DNA from: Flavobacterium sufflavum
GTDB taxonomy: Bacteria; Bacteroidota; Bacteroidia; Flavobacteriales; Flavobacteriaceae
NCBI RefSeq assembly: GCF_004016525.1
Contig: NZ_SACJ01000002.1
Location: 574,100 to 638,099, forward strand
DNA length: 64,000 nt
Reading direction: 5' to 3'
Shown here: piece after piece, positions 43,394 to 53,170 of the stretch
Layout: the number at the start of each line of letters is the position of its first letter
Numbering within the stretch: position 1 is the stretch's first letter
Position numbers and translations under genes: made by a program
The notes under the pieces: generated by a model
The model's database searches: none
Told to the model about the DNA's origin: nothing
What the model saw: only the letters and a program-made list of their open reading frames with translations

Positions 43394-43566
43394 ATAACTA
43401 CATCGGTATAGTTTTTAATCTTTTTTAGGTTTTAATCTACTGAAATCAAGTGTTTTGAAGGGAAGATTGTAGTGGTTCTAATGTGTTGTAGGTTATTGTA
43501 ACATATTTAAAATAGGCAGCTTTTTTTTACGGATATCTTAGCAATTCAAATTAATAATTTTTGATA

Positions 43567-43705
43567 ATGAAAAAAAATGTTGTTTGGTCTGTGATTGCTT
43601 CATTGGCAGAATTCTTTTTCGGATTTGATGCAACGCTAATTTCAGGATAAGATAAGAAGCTACAAGTGCTTTAGAATACCTCCGATACTTTTTTTGGAGT
43701 CATGC
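43567..43705 (+). pseudogene. Remnant of a sugar-porter MFS gene (N-terminal fragment)
   Basis: Read from ATG 43567 the sequence gives VWSVIASLAEFFFGFDATLI, then a stop, KKLQVL, another stop, and NTSDTFFGVM. This matches the first 40 residues of the intact transporter at 45105 (TWSVIASLAGFLFGFDTVVI, KKLQVLWNSSDAF and the FGAIF region) with stop codons and an internal deletion. It is a decayed copy; whether it was a duplicated gene or the original locus cannot be told. Confidence 0.9.
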
Positions 43706-43742
43706 TAATCAATAAAAAAATAAACGTAACAATTTATATAGA

Positions 43743-44993
43743 ATGAGAAAACAAATTTTCAGCCTTATCCTAATAGTGTTCTTCTTGAGTTATGGAAGTG
43801 TAGAAGCGCAAACCAAATCGACCGATAGTTCTTTATTGGCATCAACTCCACCTATGGGTTGGATGACTTGGAACTATTTTGCGGATAATTTTAATGAAAC
43901 TGACATACGTGAAATGGCAGATGCAATGGTAAGTAGTGGTATGGTTAAGGCGGGCTATAGTTATCTGTTTATTGATGATGGATGGCAGGGTGGAAGAGAT
44001 AACAGGAACAATATAATTCCTGATCCTAAAAAATTTCCATCTGGTATAAAAGCACTTGCGGATTATGTGCATAGCAAAGGATTAAAATTAGGTATCTATT
44101 CGGATGCAGCACCATTAACCTGCGGGGGGTATACTGCTAGTTTGAATTTTGAAGAACAGGATGCGAAAATTTTTGCTTCTTGGGGAATTGACTATTTGAA
44201 ATACGATTATTGCGGTGCTCCCGATGATATGGAGATTGCGAAAACACGTTACAAAAAAATGGCAGATGCTTTACGTAACAGCGGACGTGATATTGTGTTG
44301 GGTATTTGCGAATGGGGTGGACGTAAACCTTGGCTTTGGGGTGGACAGGTTGGTGGTCAGTTATGGCGTACAACCGGTGATGTCAGAGATAAATGGAGAA
44401 GTCTTAAGCCAGTGAAAACACTTAAAGATTTAGATACTGAGGGAGCCGGAATATTAGATATTGTTGATTTTTCTCAAGATTACGCATCCTATGCCGGACC
44501 TGGGCATTGGAATGATATGGATATGCTTGTGGTAGGGCTTTATGGTAAAAAAGGGCCTTCGGGTGATTTTGGTGGAGTTGGATGTACCGTTGCCGAATAC
44601 CAAAGTCAGATGAGTCTTTGGTCTATTATGAATTCTCCATTGGCAGCATCTAATGATGTTCGGAATATGAATGCCGAAACCAAACGCATTTTATTAAATG
44701 ATGAGGTAATTGTTATCAATCAGGATGCTTTGGGTAAACAGGCAGTTTGTAAAATCAAGAATGATACTTGGAGTGTATTTGTAAAACCATTGGCAAATGG
44801 TGATGCTGCAATCGCTATTGTAAACCGTTCTGAAACAATCCAGAAATCAAAAATAAATTTTGCTGAATTAGGATTGAACGAAACCTATGAGATCAAAGAT
44901 TTATGGGAACATAAAGTGATTGGTAAAGGGAAAAAATGGAATGGAGTAGTACAACGTCACGAAACAAAGATGTTTCGATTGAAAAAAATGTAA
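43743..44993 (+). CDS. GH27 alpha-galactosidase, exported
   Basis: The 416-residue enzyme has a signal peptide (residues 1-22, SYGSVEAQ) and the GH27 fold signatures TPPMGWMTWNYF and YLFIDDGWQ. The catalytic nucleophile is Asp155 in YLKYDYCGA, and the acid/base is likely Asp213 in WRTTGDV. A short C-terminal beta domain follows. It removes terminal alpha-1,6-galactose, for example from raffinose or melibiose. It heads the locus downstream of the transporter remnant and upstream of the intact MFS gene. A second, unrelated-family alpha-galactosidase (GH36) lies at 53171. Confidence 0.93.
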   Translation: MRKQIFSLILIVFFLSYGSVEAQTKSTDSSLLASTPPMGWMTWNYFADNFNETDIREMADAMVSSGMVKAGYSYLFIDDGWQGGRDNRNNIIPDPKKFPSGIKALADYVHSKGLKLGIYSDAAPLTCGGYTASLNFEEQDAKIFASWGIDYLKYDYCGAPDDMEIAKTRYKKMADALRNSGRDIVLGICEWGGRKPWLWGGQVGGQLWRTTGDVRDKWRSLKPVKTLKDLDTEGAGILDIVDFSQDYASYAGPGHWNDMDMLVVGLYGKKGPSGDFGGVGCTVAEYQSQMSLWSIMNSPLAASNDVRNMNAETKRILLNDEVIVINQDALGKQAVCKIKNDTWSVFVKPLANGDAAIAIVNRSETIQKSKINFAELGLNETYEIKDLWEHKVIGKGKKWNGVVQRHETKMFRLKKM

Positions 44994-45104
44994 TACACGT
45001 ACTCTTTTTGTTTTTGTAGGTTCGATTTGATGGGTTTTTAAAGGTTTAAAGACAAGCCATTTTAAAAATAATGTATTAGTAATATAAATTTAAAATTACA
45101 TATA

Positions 45105-46424
45105 ATGAAAAAAATAGTCACTTGGTCTGTTATTGCTTCACTAGCAGGTTTTCTTTTTGGTTTTGATACCGTGGTCATTTCTGGAGCTGATAAAAAGCTA
45201 CAAGTGCTTTGGAATTCCTCTGATGCTTTTCATGGTACGGTTGTGATGGGGATGGCTTTATGGGGTACCGTTTTTGGAGCCATATTTGGAGGAATACCTA
45301 CTAATAAAATAGGAAGAAAGAAGACATTATTATGGATAGGAATTTTGTTTTTCTTTTCAGCTATTGGATCAGCTCTTTCAAACAATCCTTATGTGTTTGC
45401 TGCTTTTAGATTTATAGGAGGTCTTGGTGTGGGAGCGTCTACAATTGCAGCGCCTGCCTATATTTCTGAAATAGCACCTGCAAAAGACAGGGGGAAATTG
45501 GTTGCCTTTTACCAGTTTAATATTGTATTTGGAATTTTGATGGCGTTTCTTTCTAATTATTTACTCAGAAATACAGGTGAAAATTCATGGAGATGGATGA
45601 TGGGAGTACAAGCCTTTCCGTCTTTTATTTATACTCTGTTTATTTTTTCTATTCCAAAGAGTCCAAGATGGTTGTTGTCTAAATCCAGAAATGAGGAGGC
45701 TAGAAAAGTGTTGGCATTAATGGGGCAGGAATCAGAGTATGAAGAAATGAAAAAGGAGATTGAATTGGATAATAACAATGCTGCTTTGGCAAATGATAAT
45801 ATCTTCCTGAAAAAATACCGTACCCCTTTAATCTTAGCTTTCTTAATTGCTTTTTTCAATCAGTTATCGGGGATAAATGCATTCTTATATTATTCACCAA
45901 GGATTTTTCAGGAAGCAGGTTTGGGAGAAAGTACAGCTTTATTAAGCAGTATAGGAATTGGAGCTACTAATTTGGTTTTTACGCTGGTAGGTGTTTTTCT
46001 GATTGACAGATTGGGTAGAAAAGTATTAATGTATATCGGTTCAGTGGGCTATATTATTTCGTTGAGTCTTGTTGCCATGGCTTTCTTTTTGAAATGGCAG
46101 GGAATCGCGGTTCCGACATTCTTGTTTTTGTTTATTGCTTCCCACGCCATTGGACAGGGAGCTGTGATCTGGGTATTCATTTCAGAAATTTTTCCGAATC
46201 ACCTTAGGGCATCTGGGCAAGCTTTTGGTAGTACGACCCACTGGATTTTGGCAGCTATAATTCCATCGTTGATTCCGTTTTTGTTTTCTACGATAGGCCC
46301 TGGAGTGGTGTTTTTGTTTTTTGCCGTAATGATGGTTTTCCAACTCTTGTTTGTTGCGTTTTTAATGCCGGAAACCAAAGGGATTTCTTTAGAAGAATTA
46401 AGTAAAAAATTAATAAAAGAATAA
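45105..46424 (+). CDS. Sugar porter family MFS transporter
   Basis: The 439-residue protein has about 12 membrane segments and the sugar-porter family motifs: FGFDTVVISGA at the start, NKIGRKKTLLW, RFIGGLGVGAST, IPKSPRWLL between the halves, DRLGRKVLM in the second half and MPETKGISLEEL at the end. It is likely to take up a monosaccharide or disaccharide such as fructose, glucose or sucrose across the inner membrane by proton symport. It is followed by the GH32 gene after four bases. Substrate is inferred from neighbours only. Confidence 0.93.
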   Translation: MKKIVTWSVIASLAGFLFGFDTVVISGADKKLQVLWNSSDAFHGTVVMGMALWGTVFGAIFGGIPTNKIGRKKTLLWIGILFFFSAIGSALSNNPYVFAAFRFIGGLGVGASTIAAPAYISEIAPAKDRGKLVAFYQFNIVFGILMAFLSNYLLRNTGENSWRWMMGVQAFPSFIYTLFIFSIPKSPRWLLSKSRNEEARKVLALMGQESEYEEMKKEIELDNNNAALANDNIFLKKYRTPLILAFLIAFFNQLSGINAFLYYSPRIFQEAGLGESTALLSSIGIGATNLVFTLVGVFLIDRLGRKVLMYIGSVGYIISLSLVAMAFFLKWQGIAVPTFLFLFIASHAIGQGAVIWVFISEIFPNHLRASGQAFGSTTHWILAAIIPSLIPFLFSTIGPGVVFLFFAVMMVFQLLFVAFLMPETKGISLEELSKKLIKE

Positions 46425-46428
46425 AGTC

Positions 46429-48030
46429 ATGATCGAAATTAATAAAAAGAGTTACTTCAGATTGGTGTGTAGCGCCATAGGATTTCTGGTTTTGTTTGGT
46501 TGTAAACAAGCTCCGTTTGCTGATAAAAAAGAGTATTCAAATGAAGAACTGTACAGACCCAACTTTCATTTTACGCCTAAAAAAGCCTGGATGAACGACC
46601 CTAACGGGATGTTTTATTATAATGGCTATTACCATCTTTATTTTCAATATTATCCGGATTCAACTGTTTGGGGACCGATGCACTGGGGACATGCAATAAG
46701 TACCGATATGGTTACCTGGACAGAAAAACCAATTGCCATTTATCCGGATGAAAAAGGATATATTTTTTCAGGAAGTGCAGTAGTTGATTTAAAAAATACT
46801 TCTGGTTTTGGGAGTCTGAAAAATCCGCCTATCGTAGCGATGTTTACCTATCATAATCCTGAGAAGGAGAAAGCCAATGCACCGGGAGTACAATCTCAGG
46901 GAATCGCTTATTCGTTAAATGAAGGTCTGACCTGGACTAAGTATAAAAATAACCCAGTGGTTGAGTTTCCGAGTAAAAAGGATTTCAGAGATCCAAAAAT
47001 GACTTGGGATAATATTCATAAACAATGGCTGATGGTTCTGGCTGCTGGGAATAAAACAATGTTTTATGGTTCGAAAAACCTAAAAGATTGGGAATTGCTT
47101 TCTGATTTTGGTGAAAATATTGGAGCTCACGGAGGTGTTTGGGAATGTCCTGATTTCTTCCCGCTGCTTGTAGAAGGTTCAGATGAATACAAATGGGTGC
47201 TTTTACTGAGTATCAATCCGGGAGGCCCTAATGGCGGTTCGGCTACGCAATATTTTGTGGGAGATTTTGACGGTAAGACATTTAAGCTGGATGAATCTTT
47301 TTCTAAAGATATAAATAAAGAAAAAGGGTTATGGATAGATTACGGAAGGGATAATTATGCAGGAGTTACCTGGTCGAATATTTCAGAAATCGATGGCAGA
47401 AAGTTGTTTATAGGTTGGATGTCTAATTGGGAATATGCCCAAAAAGTTCCAACTCAAAAATGGAGAAGCAGTATGACTATGCCAAGAGAATTAAAACTGA
47501 TTAAAGAGGATAATCATTACAGGGTTTCTTCTCAGCCGGTTAGGGAATTACAAAATTATGTGGCAAAGACCATAAAGAAAGAAACTCTTAAAATTAAGGA
47601 TAAAAAAACAGTCTTAATTGATAGATCACTGGTTGATTTAACAAAGTTAGACATTCAGTTTACTTTGAAGAACCTAAAGAAAGATGTCTATACCTTTTCA
47701 CTATCCAATGGTTCCAATAATACCATAAGTTTCGGTATCAATAAAAAAGACAAATACTTTTTTATCGACAGAAAAAAATCAGGGGATTTGTCTTTTTCGG
47801 ATGCGTTTGCAAAGCAAATTTCTAAAGCTCCCTTTACGGAGGATTTTGATAAAATTGACGTAAGAGTCATCGTTGATAAAACGTCAATTGAAGTCTTTTA
47901 TAATAATGGCAAAACAGTTATGACAGAAATATTTTTTCCGGAGAAACCAATGGAAACATTTGCTGTCACCAAAGGAAATTTCGATTTCACCATCGAAAAC
48001 TTAACAATTAACCAATTAAATTTTAACTAA
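46429..48030 (+). CDS. GH32 fructan hydrolase / invertase lipoprotein
   Basis: The 533-residue protein has a lipoprotein signal with Cys25 in LVLFGCKQ. The GH32 catalytic residues are Asp57 in WMNDPNG (nucleophile), the RDP motif in DFRDPKMTW and the acid/base Glu in WECPDFF. A C-terminal beta-sandwich covers about residues 370-530. It would cleave beta-fructofuranosides such as sucrose, raffinose or levan/inulin. It starts four bases after the MFS transporter gene, so they are co-translated, and susC follows 12 bases later. Fructokinase at 55412 would use its product. Confidence 0.94.
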   Translation: MIEINKKSYFRLVCSAIGFLVLFGCKQAPFADKKEYSNEELYRPNFHFTPKKAWMNDPNGMFYYNGYYHLYFQYYPDSTVWGPMHWGHAISTDMVTWTEKPIAIYPDEKGYIFSGSAVVDLKNTSGFGSLKNPPIVAMFTYHNPEKEKANAPGVQSQGIAYSLNEGLTWTKYKNNPVVEFPSKKDFRDPKMTWDNIHKQWLMVLAAGNKTMFYGSKNLKDWELLSDFGENIGAHGGVWECPDFFPLLVEGSDEYKWVLLLSINPGGPNGGSATQYFVGDFDGKTFKLDESFSKDINKEKGLWIDYGRDNYAGVTWSNISEIDGRKLFIGWMSNWEYAQKVPTQKWRSSMTMPRELKLIKEDNHYRVSSQPVRELQNYVAKTIKKETLKIKDKKTVLIDRSLVDLTKLDIQFTLKNLKKDVYTFSLSNGSNNTISFGINKKDKYFFIDRKKSGDLSFSDAFAKQISKAPFTEDFDKIDVRVIVDKTSIEVFYNNGKTVMTEIFFPEKPMETFAVTKGNFDFTIENLTINQLNFN

Positions 48031-48042
48031 ACTATCTAAACT

Positions 48043-51000
48043 ATGAAACGAAAAATCATTCTTTACTTAATTCTAATGGGGTCCTTTTTTTCACTAACGG
48101 CCCAAAACATAGGAATAAAAGGAACTGTAACTTCTTCCGAAGACGGAATGTCGTTACCGGGAGTATCTGTTCTGGTCTCCGGAACTAATAAGGGTGTTAC
48201 AACTGATCTTGATGGTCATTATGAACTTAAAAATGTAGATGCAAAAGCAACTTTGACCTTTAGTTATGTAGGCTACATGAATCAAACGGTACAAGTAAAT
48301 GGACAAGAAACGATTAATGTTGTTTTGAAAGCAGAATCGCAACAATTAACTGAAGTTGTTGTAACAGGATATTCTAAAGAACGAAAAGTCGATGTGACCG
48401 GTGCTGTTGTTGTTGTTGAAATGAAACCAATCGTGGGTCAAAGTATGAGTTCGGGTAACGCTATGCAGGCCATGCAGGGTAGGGTTGCCGGTTTGTCTAT
48501 TGAGAAATCTGGAGATCCAAGTGGTACGAGTAGCAAGATTTTAATTAGAGGGGTAAGTACCCTGGGGAATACCGATCCATTGTATGTAATTGATGGGGTT
48601 CCTACAGTAAGACCTGAAGTTTTTGCCAGTTTAAATCCAAGTGCGATAGAGTCAGTTCAGGTATTGAAAGATGCTTCGGCCTCTTCTATCTATGGTTCCA
48701 GAGCGGCCAATGGAGTTATTGTAGTAACCACAAAGAACGCCTCAAAAGGAGGAGCTATGAGTGTTTCTTATAGTACTAGTATTTCTAGAATGTCAGAAAA
48801 AAAACAAAGATATGATATGCTTAATGCAGTGGATCGTGGGAAAGTTTTATGGCAAGCTTCAGTTAATGATGGAGTGAAACCAGAAGATGGTTATGGCGAA
48901 ATCTATAATTTTGACTGGAATCAGAATTTGAGTAATCCGGTTTTAAATAGTGTATCGGTTAAGCCATATGTTGGGGGTAATACCGATGTTCCTGCAGGAG
49001 ATACTAATTGGCAGGATGTAGTGTATAAAACAGGGTTTGTTGTCAATAATGATTTGTCTGTTTCGGGAGGTTCAGATAAAATGAATGCGATGTTGAATTT
49101 AGGGTATTTAGACAATACAGGAATGTTGAAATACACGAATTATGAAAGATATACCGCAAGATTAAATACTAATTTTAAATTATTTAATGATAAGGTTAGA
49201 TTTGGGGTTAATACACAGTTTACACAGTCTAATGAAAAATTAGCGGCTAATGATGTAGGAAATTCTCCGGTTCCTGCTCTAGCTATTTCATTAGCACCAA
49301 CAATTCCTGTTTATACCAATTCTGGTGGATATGGAGGACCATTAGGTTCTGGTTATTCAGACAGAAATAACCCTTTGTTGATGCAATATTTAAACCGATG
49401 GGATAATACAAGGAGAGTCTCTTTATATGGAAATGTTTTCACAGAAATAGATTTAGTTAAAAACCTTACTTATAGAAATAGTATTGGTATTGATTTTAAT
49501 GATTTCAGCAGGAAAGACATTGAGCCAAAAGTAAACAATGGTTCTGTAAACAGAGGTAATAATAGTTTGACTTATGATACCAATAAATATTCCAGTTTAA
49601 CGATATCCAATACTTTAAGTTATAATGTAAAACTTTCCAATCATAAAATTGGTGTTGTTGCAGGTATAGAATCGGTTAAAACAGATTTTAATAGTTTATT
49701 AGCCCGTGGAGAGAATTTTGCGGTGGAATCAGAATCTTATTTTGTATTATCGGCTGCATCAGGATCCAGAACTTCAAACGGATTAACAACAGGAAGCAGA
49801 TTACTATCTCAGTTTGGAAAAGTTAATTATGCGTTTTCTGATAAATATTTGGCAACTTTTACTATAAGACGAGATGGTTCTTCTCGATTTGGAGCAGATA
49901 ACAGATATGGTGTTTTTCCGGCTGCTACAGTAGGTTGGAAAATCAGTAATGAAGATTTCTTGAAAAATGTTAAAGCACTTTCGTCATTAAAACTTCGTGC
50001 CGGTTATGGTGAGGTAGGAAATCAATCTATTGGAGATTTTGCCAGTCTAGGCTTGTATGAAGCCAGATACGGAGCTAATCAAAATGTTTTCATACCTGAT
50101 TTTTTCAATATTTATTATAATGTTGGTACAGCTTATGATTTGGGTGGAATTAATACAGGGAATTTACCATCAGGTTTTGTTTCTATACAAGCGGCCAATT
50201 CAGGATTAAAATGGGAATCTACTAAAGAGATAAACGTTGGTTTGGATTTTGCTTTTTTGGATAACAAATTATCAGGTTCCTTTGATTATTTTACCAGAAA
50301 AACTGACGGGATATTAATTAAACCACCAGTTGCTTCAGTTTTAGGAGAAGGACAACAACGTTTTGTGAATGGGGCGTCTACTTCGAATAAAGGTTGGGAA
50401 TTAGTTTTAGGATACTCAGACACTTTAGAGAATGGATTGAATTTTAATGTTACCACTAATTTTGGTGCTACTAAAAACAAAATAACAGAATTGCCGGAAG
50501 AAGTAAGAACAGCTTATCCGGGTACAGCAGCTAATTCTATCGTTGGTCATTCCCAGTTTGAAGTTTTTGGATATAAAACGGAAGGTTTGTTCCAATCGCA
50601 AGCAGATATTAATTCCCATGCCACTCAAGTAGCATCCAGATTAGGAGGTATTAAATATGTGGATATCAATAATGATGGAGTTATCAATTCTAATGATAGA
50701 ACTTTTATAGGTTCAACTCAACCAAAATTAGAATATGGTATCAATATTAGTTTGGCTTATAAAAATATAGATATGTCAATCTTTGGTTCAGGGGTTACAG
50801 GAAGAAAAGGGGTCGATCCTTATATCTATTGGAATAATTTTGTTCAGGGTAGAGAAAATGCAGGACCTGGAACACTAAATGCATGGTCTCCAACAAATAC
50901 AAATAGTGATATACCTTCACTGACAACAAATAATACGGATTACGCTAATATGTCCGATTACTTATTCAGAAACAACTCTTATTTCAAAGTTAGAAATATA

Positions 51001-51195
51001 CAAATTGGATATTCACTACCGGAGAGTATAACTGAAAAAACGGGTTTTATTACTCGTTGTAGAATATACGCTCAAGGGGAAAACTTATTTTGGTTTACTC
51101 CAAAAGGATATATCGGTTCTGATCCGGAGCGTACTAATATCAATAGAATACCAGTACCTACGACATTCTCATTAGGTATAAACTTAAACTTTTAA
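48043..51195 (+). CDS. SusC/RagA-family TonB-dependent transporter of the oligosaccharide locus
   Basis: The 1050-residue protein has a signal peptide (ending SLTAQ, about residues 1-21), a carboxypeptidase-like domain (about 25-105, GTVTSSEDGMSLPGVSVLVS), the stretch LTEVVVTGYSKERKVDVTGA, a plug with RGVSTLGNTDPLYVIDGVPT and ASSIYGSRAANGVIVVTTK, and a long barrel ending in FSLGINLNF. It imports oligosaccharides through the outer membrane with its SusD partner, 9 bases downstream. It is distinct from the SusC of the sulfur region. Its substrate should be the oligosaccharide cut by the flanking GH27, GH32, GH36 and GH13 enzymes. Confidence 0.95.
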   Translation: MKRKIILYLILMGSFFSLTAQNIGIKGTVTSSEDGMSLPGVSVLVSGTNKGVTTDLDGHYELKNVDAKATLTFSYVGYMNQTVQVNGQETINVVLKAESQQLTEVVVTGYSKERKVDVTGAVVVVEMKPIVGQSMSSGNAMQAMQGRVAGLSIEKSGDPSGTSSKILIRGVSTLGNTDPLYVIDGVPTVRPEVFASLNPSAIESVQVLKDASASSIYGSRAANGVIVVTTKNASKGGAMSVSYSTSISRMSEKKQRYDMLNAVDRGKVLWQASVNDGVKPEDGYGEIYNFDWNQNLSNPVLNSVSVKPYVGGNTDVPAGDTNWQDVVYKTGFVVNNDLSVSGGSDKMNAMLNLGYLDNTGMLKYTNYERYTARLNTNFKLFNDKVRFGVNTQFTQSNEKLAANDVGNSPVPALAISLAPTIPVYTNSGGYGGPLGSGYSDRNNPLLMQYLNRWDNTRRVSLYGNVFTEIDLVKNLTYRNSIGIDFNDFSRKDIEPKVNNGSVNRGNNSLTYDTNKYSSLTISNTLSYNVKLSNHKIGVVAGIESVKTDFNSLLARGENFAVESESYFVLSAASGSRTSNGLTTGSRLLSQFGKVNYAFSDKYLATFTIRRDGSSRFGADNRYGVFPAATVGWKISNEDFLKNVKALSSLKLRAGYGEVGNQSIGDFASLGLYEARYGANQNVFIPDFFNIYYNVGTAYDLGGINTGNLPSGFVSIQAANSGLKWESTKEINVGLDFAFLDNKLSGSFDYFTRKTDGILIKPPVASVLGEGQQRFVNGASTSNKGWELVLGYSDTLENGLNFNVTTNFGATKNKITELPEEVRTAYPGTAANSIVGHSQFEVFGYKTEGLFQSQADINSHATQVASRLGGIKYVDINNDGVINSNDRTFIGSTQPKLEYGINISLAYKNIDMSIFGSGVTGRKGVDPYIYWNNFVQGRENAGPGTLNAWSPTNTNSDIPSLTTNNTDYANMSDYLFRNNSYFKVRNIQIGYSLPESITEKTGFITRCRIYAQGENLFWFTPKGYIGSDPERTNINRIPVPTTFSLGINLNF

Positions 51196-51204
51196 TTAAT
51201 TCCC

Positions 51205-52962
51205 ATGAAAAAATATAATAAAATAGTTATCAGCTTTTTGTCAGCAATATTGCTGGCATCATGTAGCGCAGATTTTTTAGATTATGAACCTAAAGGCGCA
51301 TTAAAACCAGATCAGGTTGCTACTATGGCAAATGCGGATGCACTTGTTAATGCTGCTTATGCCGCAATTGGAAATGACGAAATGATTGGGCCAATTACCA
51401 GTCAGTGGGTTTATGGAAGTGTGCGATCTGATGATGCCTACAAAGGAGGTGGAGGTCGTGGAGACGTAGATGTTGTGGACAGATATGAGCAGTATAATTT
51501 GACCATTCCTGATTATGGAGACTGGATGTTGCCTAGAACCTGGACTAATCACTATAAGGCAATTTCCAGAGCTAACTTTGCTTTATCTGTAATCAATGCT
51601 TTCTCAGAAACAGATTATCCGTTAAAGAAAACCAGACAGGCAGAATTACGTTTTTTAAGAGCGCATTCTTATTTTATGTTGAAGTTATTATTTAATAAAG
51701 TTCCGTTTATTACAGAAGATCTTACTAAGGAGCAAATTTTGAAAACTTCAAATGATTTATCTTCTGATGCATTATGGAATAAAATTGCCGAAGATTTTAT
51801 TTTTGCACATGATAATTTACCTCCTTCACAAGATCTGGTAGGTAGAGCGGATAAAAATGCTGCATCGGCATATTTAGCAAAATTGAGATTGTATCAAGCG
51901 TATGAACAAAATGATGCACATCAAGTTACAGGGATTAATGCAGCTAGATTGCAGGAAGTAATCAACTATGCTAATGAGGTAACGGGAAGTTTAGAGCCTG
52001 ATTTTGGTTTCAATTTCTTAGATGGTCATGATAATGGACCAGAATCTATTTGGGCTGTTCAGTTTTCTATAAATGATGGAACTAATACAGGAAGAGTAAG
52101 TTTTGTTACGGGATTAAATTCACCTCATGGTACACCTCTTTATGGATGTTGTGGTTTTCACTTGGCAAGTCAAAATATGGTGAATGCATTCAAAACCGAT
52201 CCTGTGACAGGTTTACCATTATTGGATACTTTTAATACTTCTGATATTTATAATACTGTAGATAGTAGTGGTAAATCATCATTAACTGCAGGAGTAACGC
52301 TTGATCCAAGAATTGATCATACAGTAGGAATTCCTGGAAGACCATTTAAATATAAAAATACGCTGAAAACAGCAGGAGATATGGTTTATAATTTTAGCTG
52401 GGCTAGAGATCCTGGAGTTTATGGTTTCTTTGGTAATATGAAAGAGCAACAATCACCGGACTGTTCTTGTTATGTTAAAAACGGACCTTTCGTAGGAACT
52501 TCTAAAAACGTCGATTTTATTAGATATGCTGATGTGTTATTGTTCAAAGCAGAAGCATTAATTCAATTGAATAGACAAGATGAGGCACTGCCAATAATTA
52601 ACCAAATTAGAGCAAGAGCAGCAGCTAGTACAGCAATGCCATTGGCAGCAGGAGCTTCAAATGTTTATAAAATAGGACAATATCTTTCTTTTCCTTCAAA
52701 AGCCTATGCTTTGAAAGCACTTAAATTTGAAAGAAGATTAGAGTTTGGAATGGAAGGTCCTCGCTTTTTTGATCTTGTAAGATGGGGTGAAGCTGAGCCG
52801 GTTTTAAATGCTTATCTTGCTGTTGAGAAAAATCCAAATAGAGCTAATAAAAGTTTCCTTTTAAGTGCTCATTTTACAGCGGGTAGAGATGAATATTATC
52901 CAATACCTCAAAGAGAAATTGATTTTACAGGAGGATTATACAAACAAAATCCTGGGTACTAA
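51205..52962 (+). CDS. SusD/RagB-family surface lipoprotein of the oligosaccharide locus
   Basis: The 585-residue protein begins with a lipoprotein signal (AILLASCSAD, Cys20), then DFLDYEPKGALKPDQVA, the SusD helical part with ELRFLRAHSYFMLKLLFNKV, the RLEFGMEGPRFFDLVRWG motif near the C-terminus and a final YYPIPQREIDFT segment. It is longer than the SusD of the sulfur region (490 residues). It should bind the oligosaccharide at the cell surface and feed the SusC barrel. A weak hairpin at 53005-53030 follows. Confidence 0.94.
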   Translation: MKKYNKIVISFLSAILLASCSADFLDYEPKGALKPDQVATMANADALVNAAYAAIGNDEMIGPITSQWVYGSVRSDDAYKGGGGRGDVDVVDRYEQYNLTIPDYGDWMLPRTWTNHYKAISRANFALSVINAFSETDYPLKKTRQAELRFLRAHSYFMLKLLFNKVPFITEDLTKEQILKTSNDLSSDALWNKIAEDFIFAHDNLPPSQDLVGRADKNAASAYLAKLRLYQAYEQNDAHQVTGINAARLQEVINYANEVTGSLEPDFGFNFLDGHDNGPESIWAVQFSINDGTNTGRVSFVTGLNSPHGTPLYGCCGFHLASQNMVNAFKTDPVTGLPLLDTFNTSDIYNTVDSSGKSSLTAGVTLDPRIDHTVGIPGRPFKYKNTLKTAGDMVYNFSWARDPGVYGFFGNMKEQQSPDCSCYVKNGPFVGTSKNVDFIRYADVLLFKAEALIQLNRQDEALPIINQIRARAAASTAMPLAAGASNVYKIGQYLSFPSKAYALKALKFERRLEFGMEGPRFFDLVRWGEAEPVLNAYLAVEKNPNRANKSFLLSAHFTAGRDEYYPIPQREIDFTGGLYKQNPGY

Positions 52963-53004
52963 AAATAAGGTTAATAATGGTTGTTTAAATTAGTTGAATC
53001 AGAT

Positions 53005-53030
53005 TAAGGGCGAGTTTCTACTTGCCCTTA
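53005..53030 (+). terminator. Weak terminator-like hairpin after susD
   Basis: TAAGGGCGAG (53005-53014) pairs with CTTGCCCTTA (53021-53030), one GU pair, 6-base loop. The following T-run is poor, so partial read-through into the GH36 gene is likely. Confidence 0.6.
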
Positions 53031-53170
53031 GCTGTTTCTTAATTTTGAATCTAAATAGGTGTTGAATGTGTATTGTTTAGAAGGTGTTTTTAGTTGATTT
53101 CAATGCAATAACACATCATGCACATTAAAAAACATTCAATAAAAAAAGCAGCGTTTTAAAAACAAGAATT

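Noticed and set aside
43363..43510. Insertion-sequence ends near the transporter remnant
   Set aside because: The GTAACATCATT copies are direct, 20 bp apart and not inverted ends; no transposase is present.
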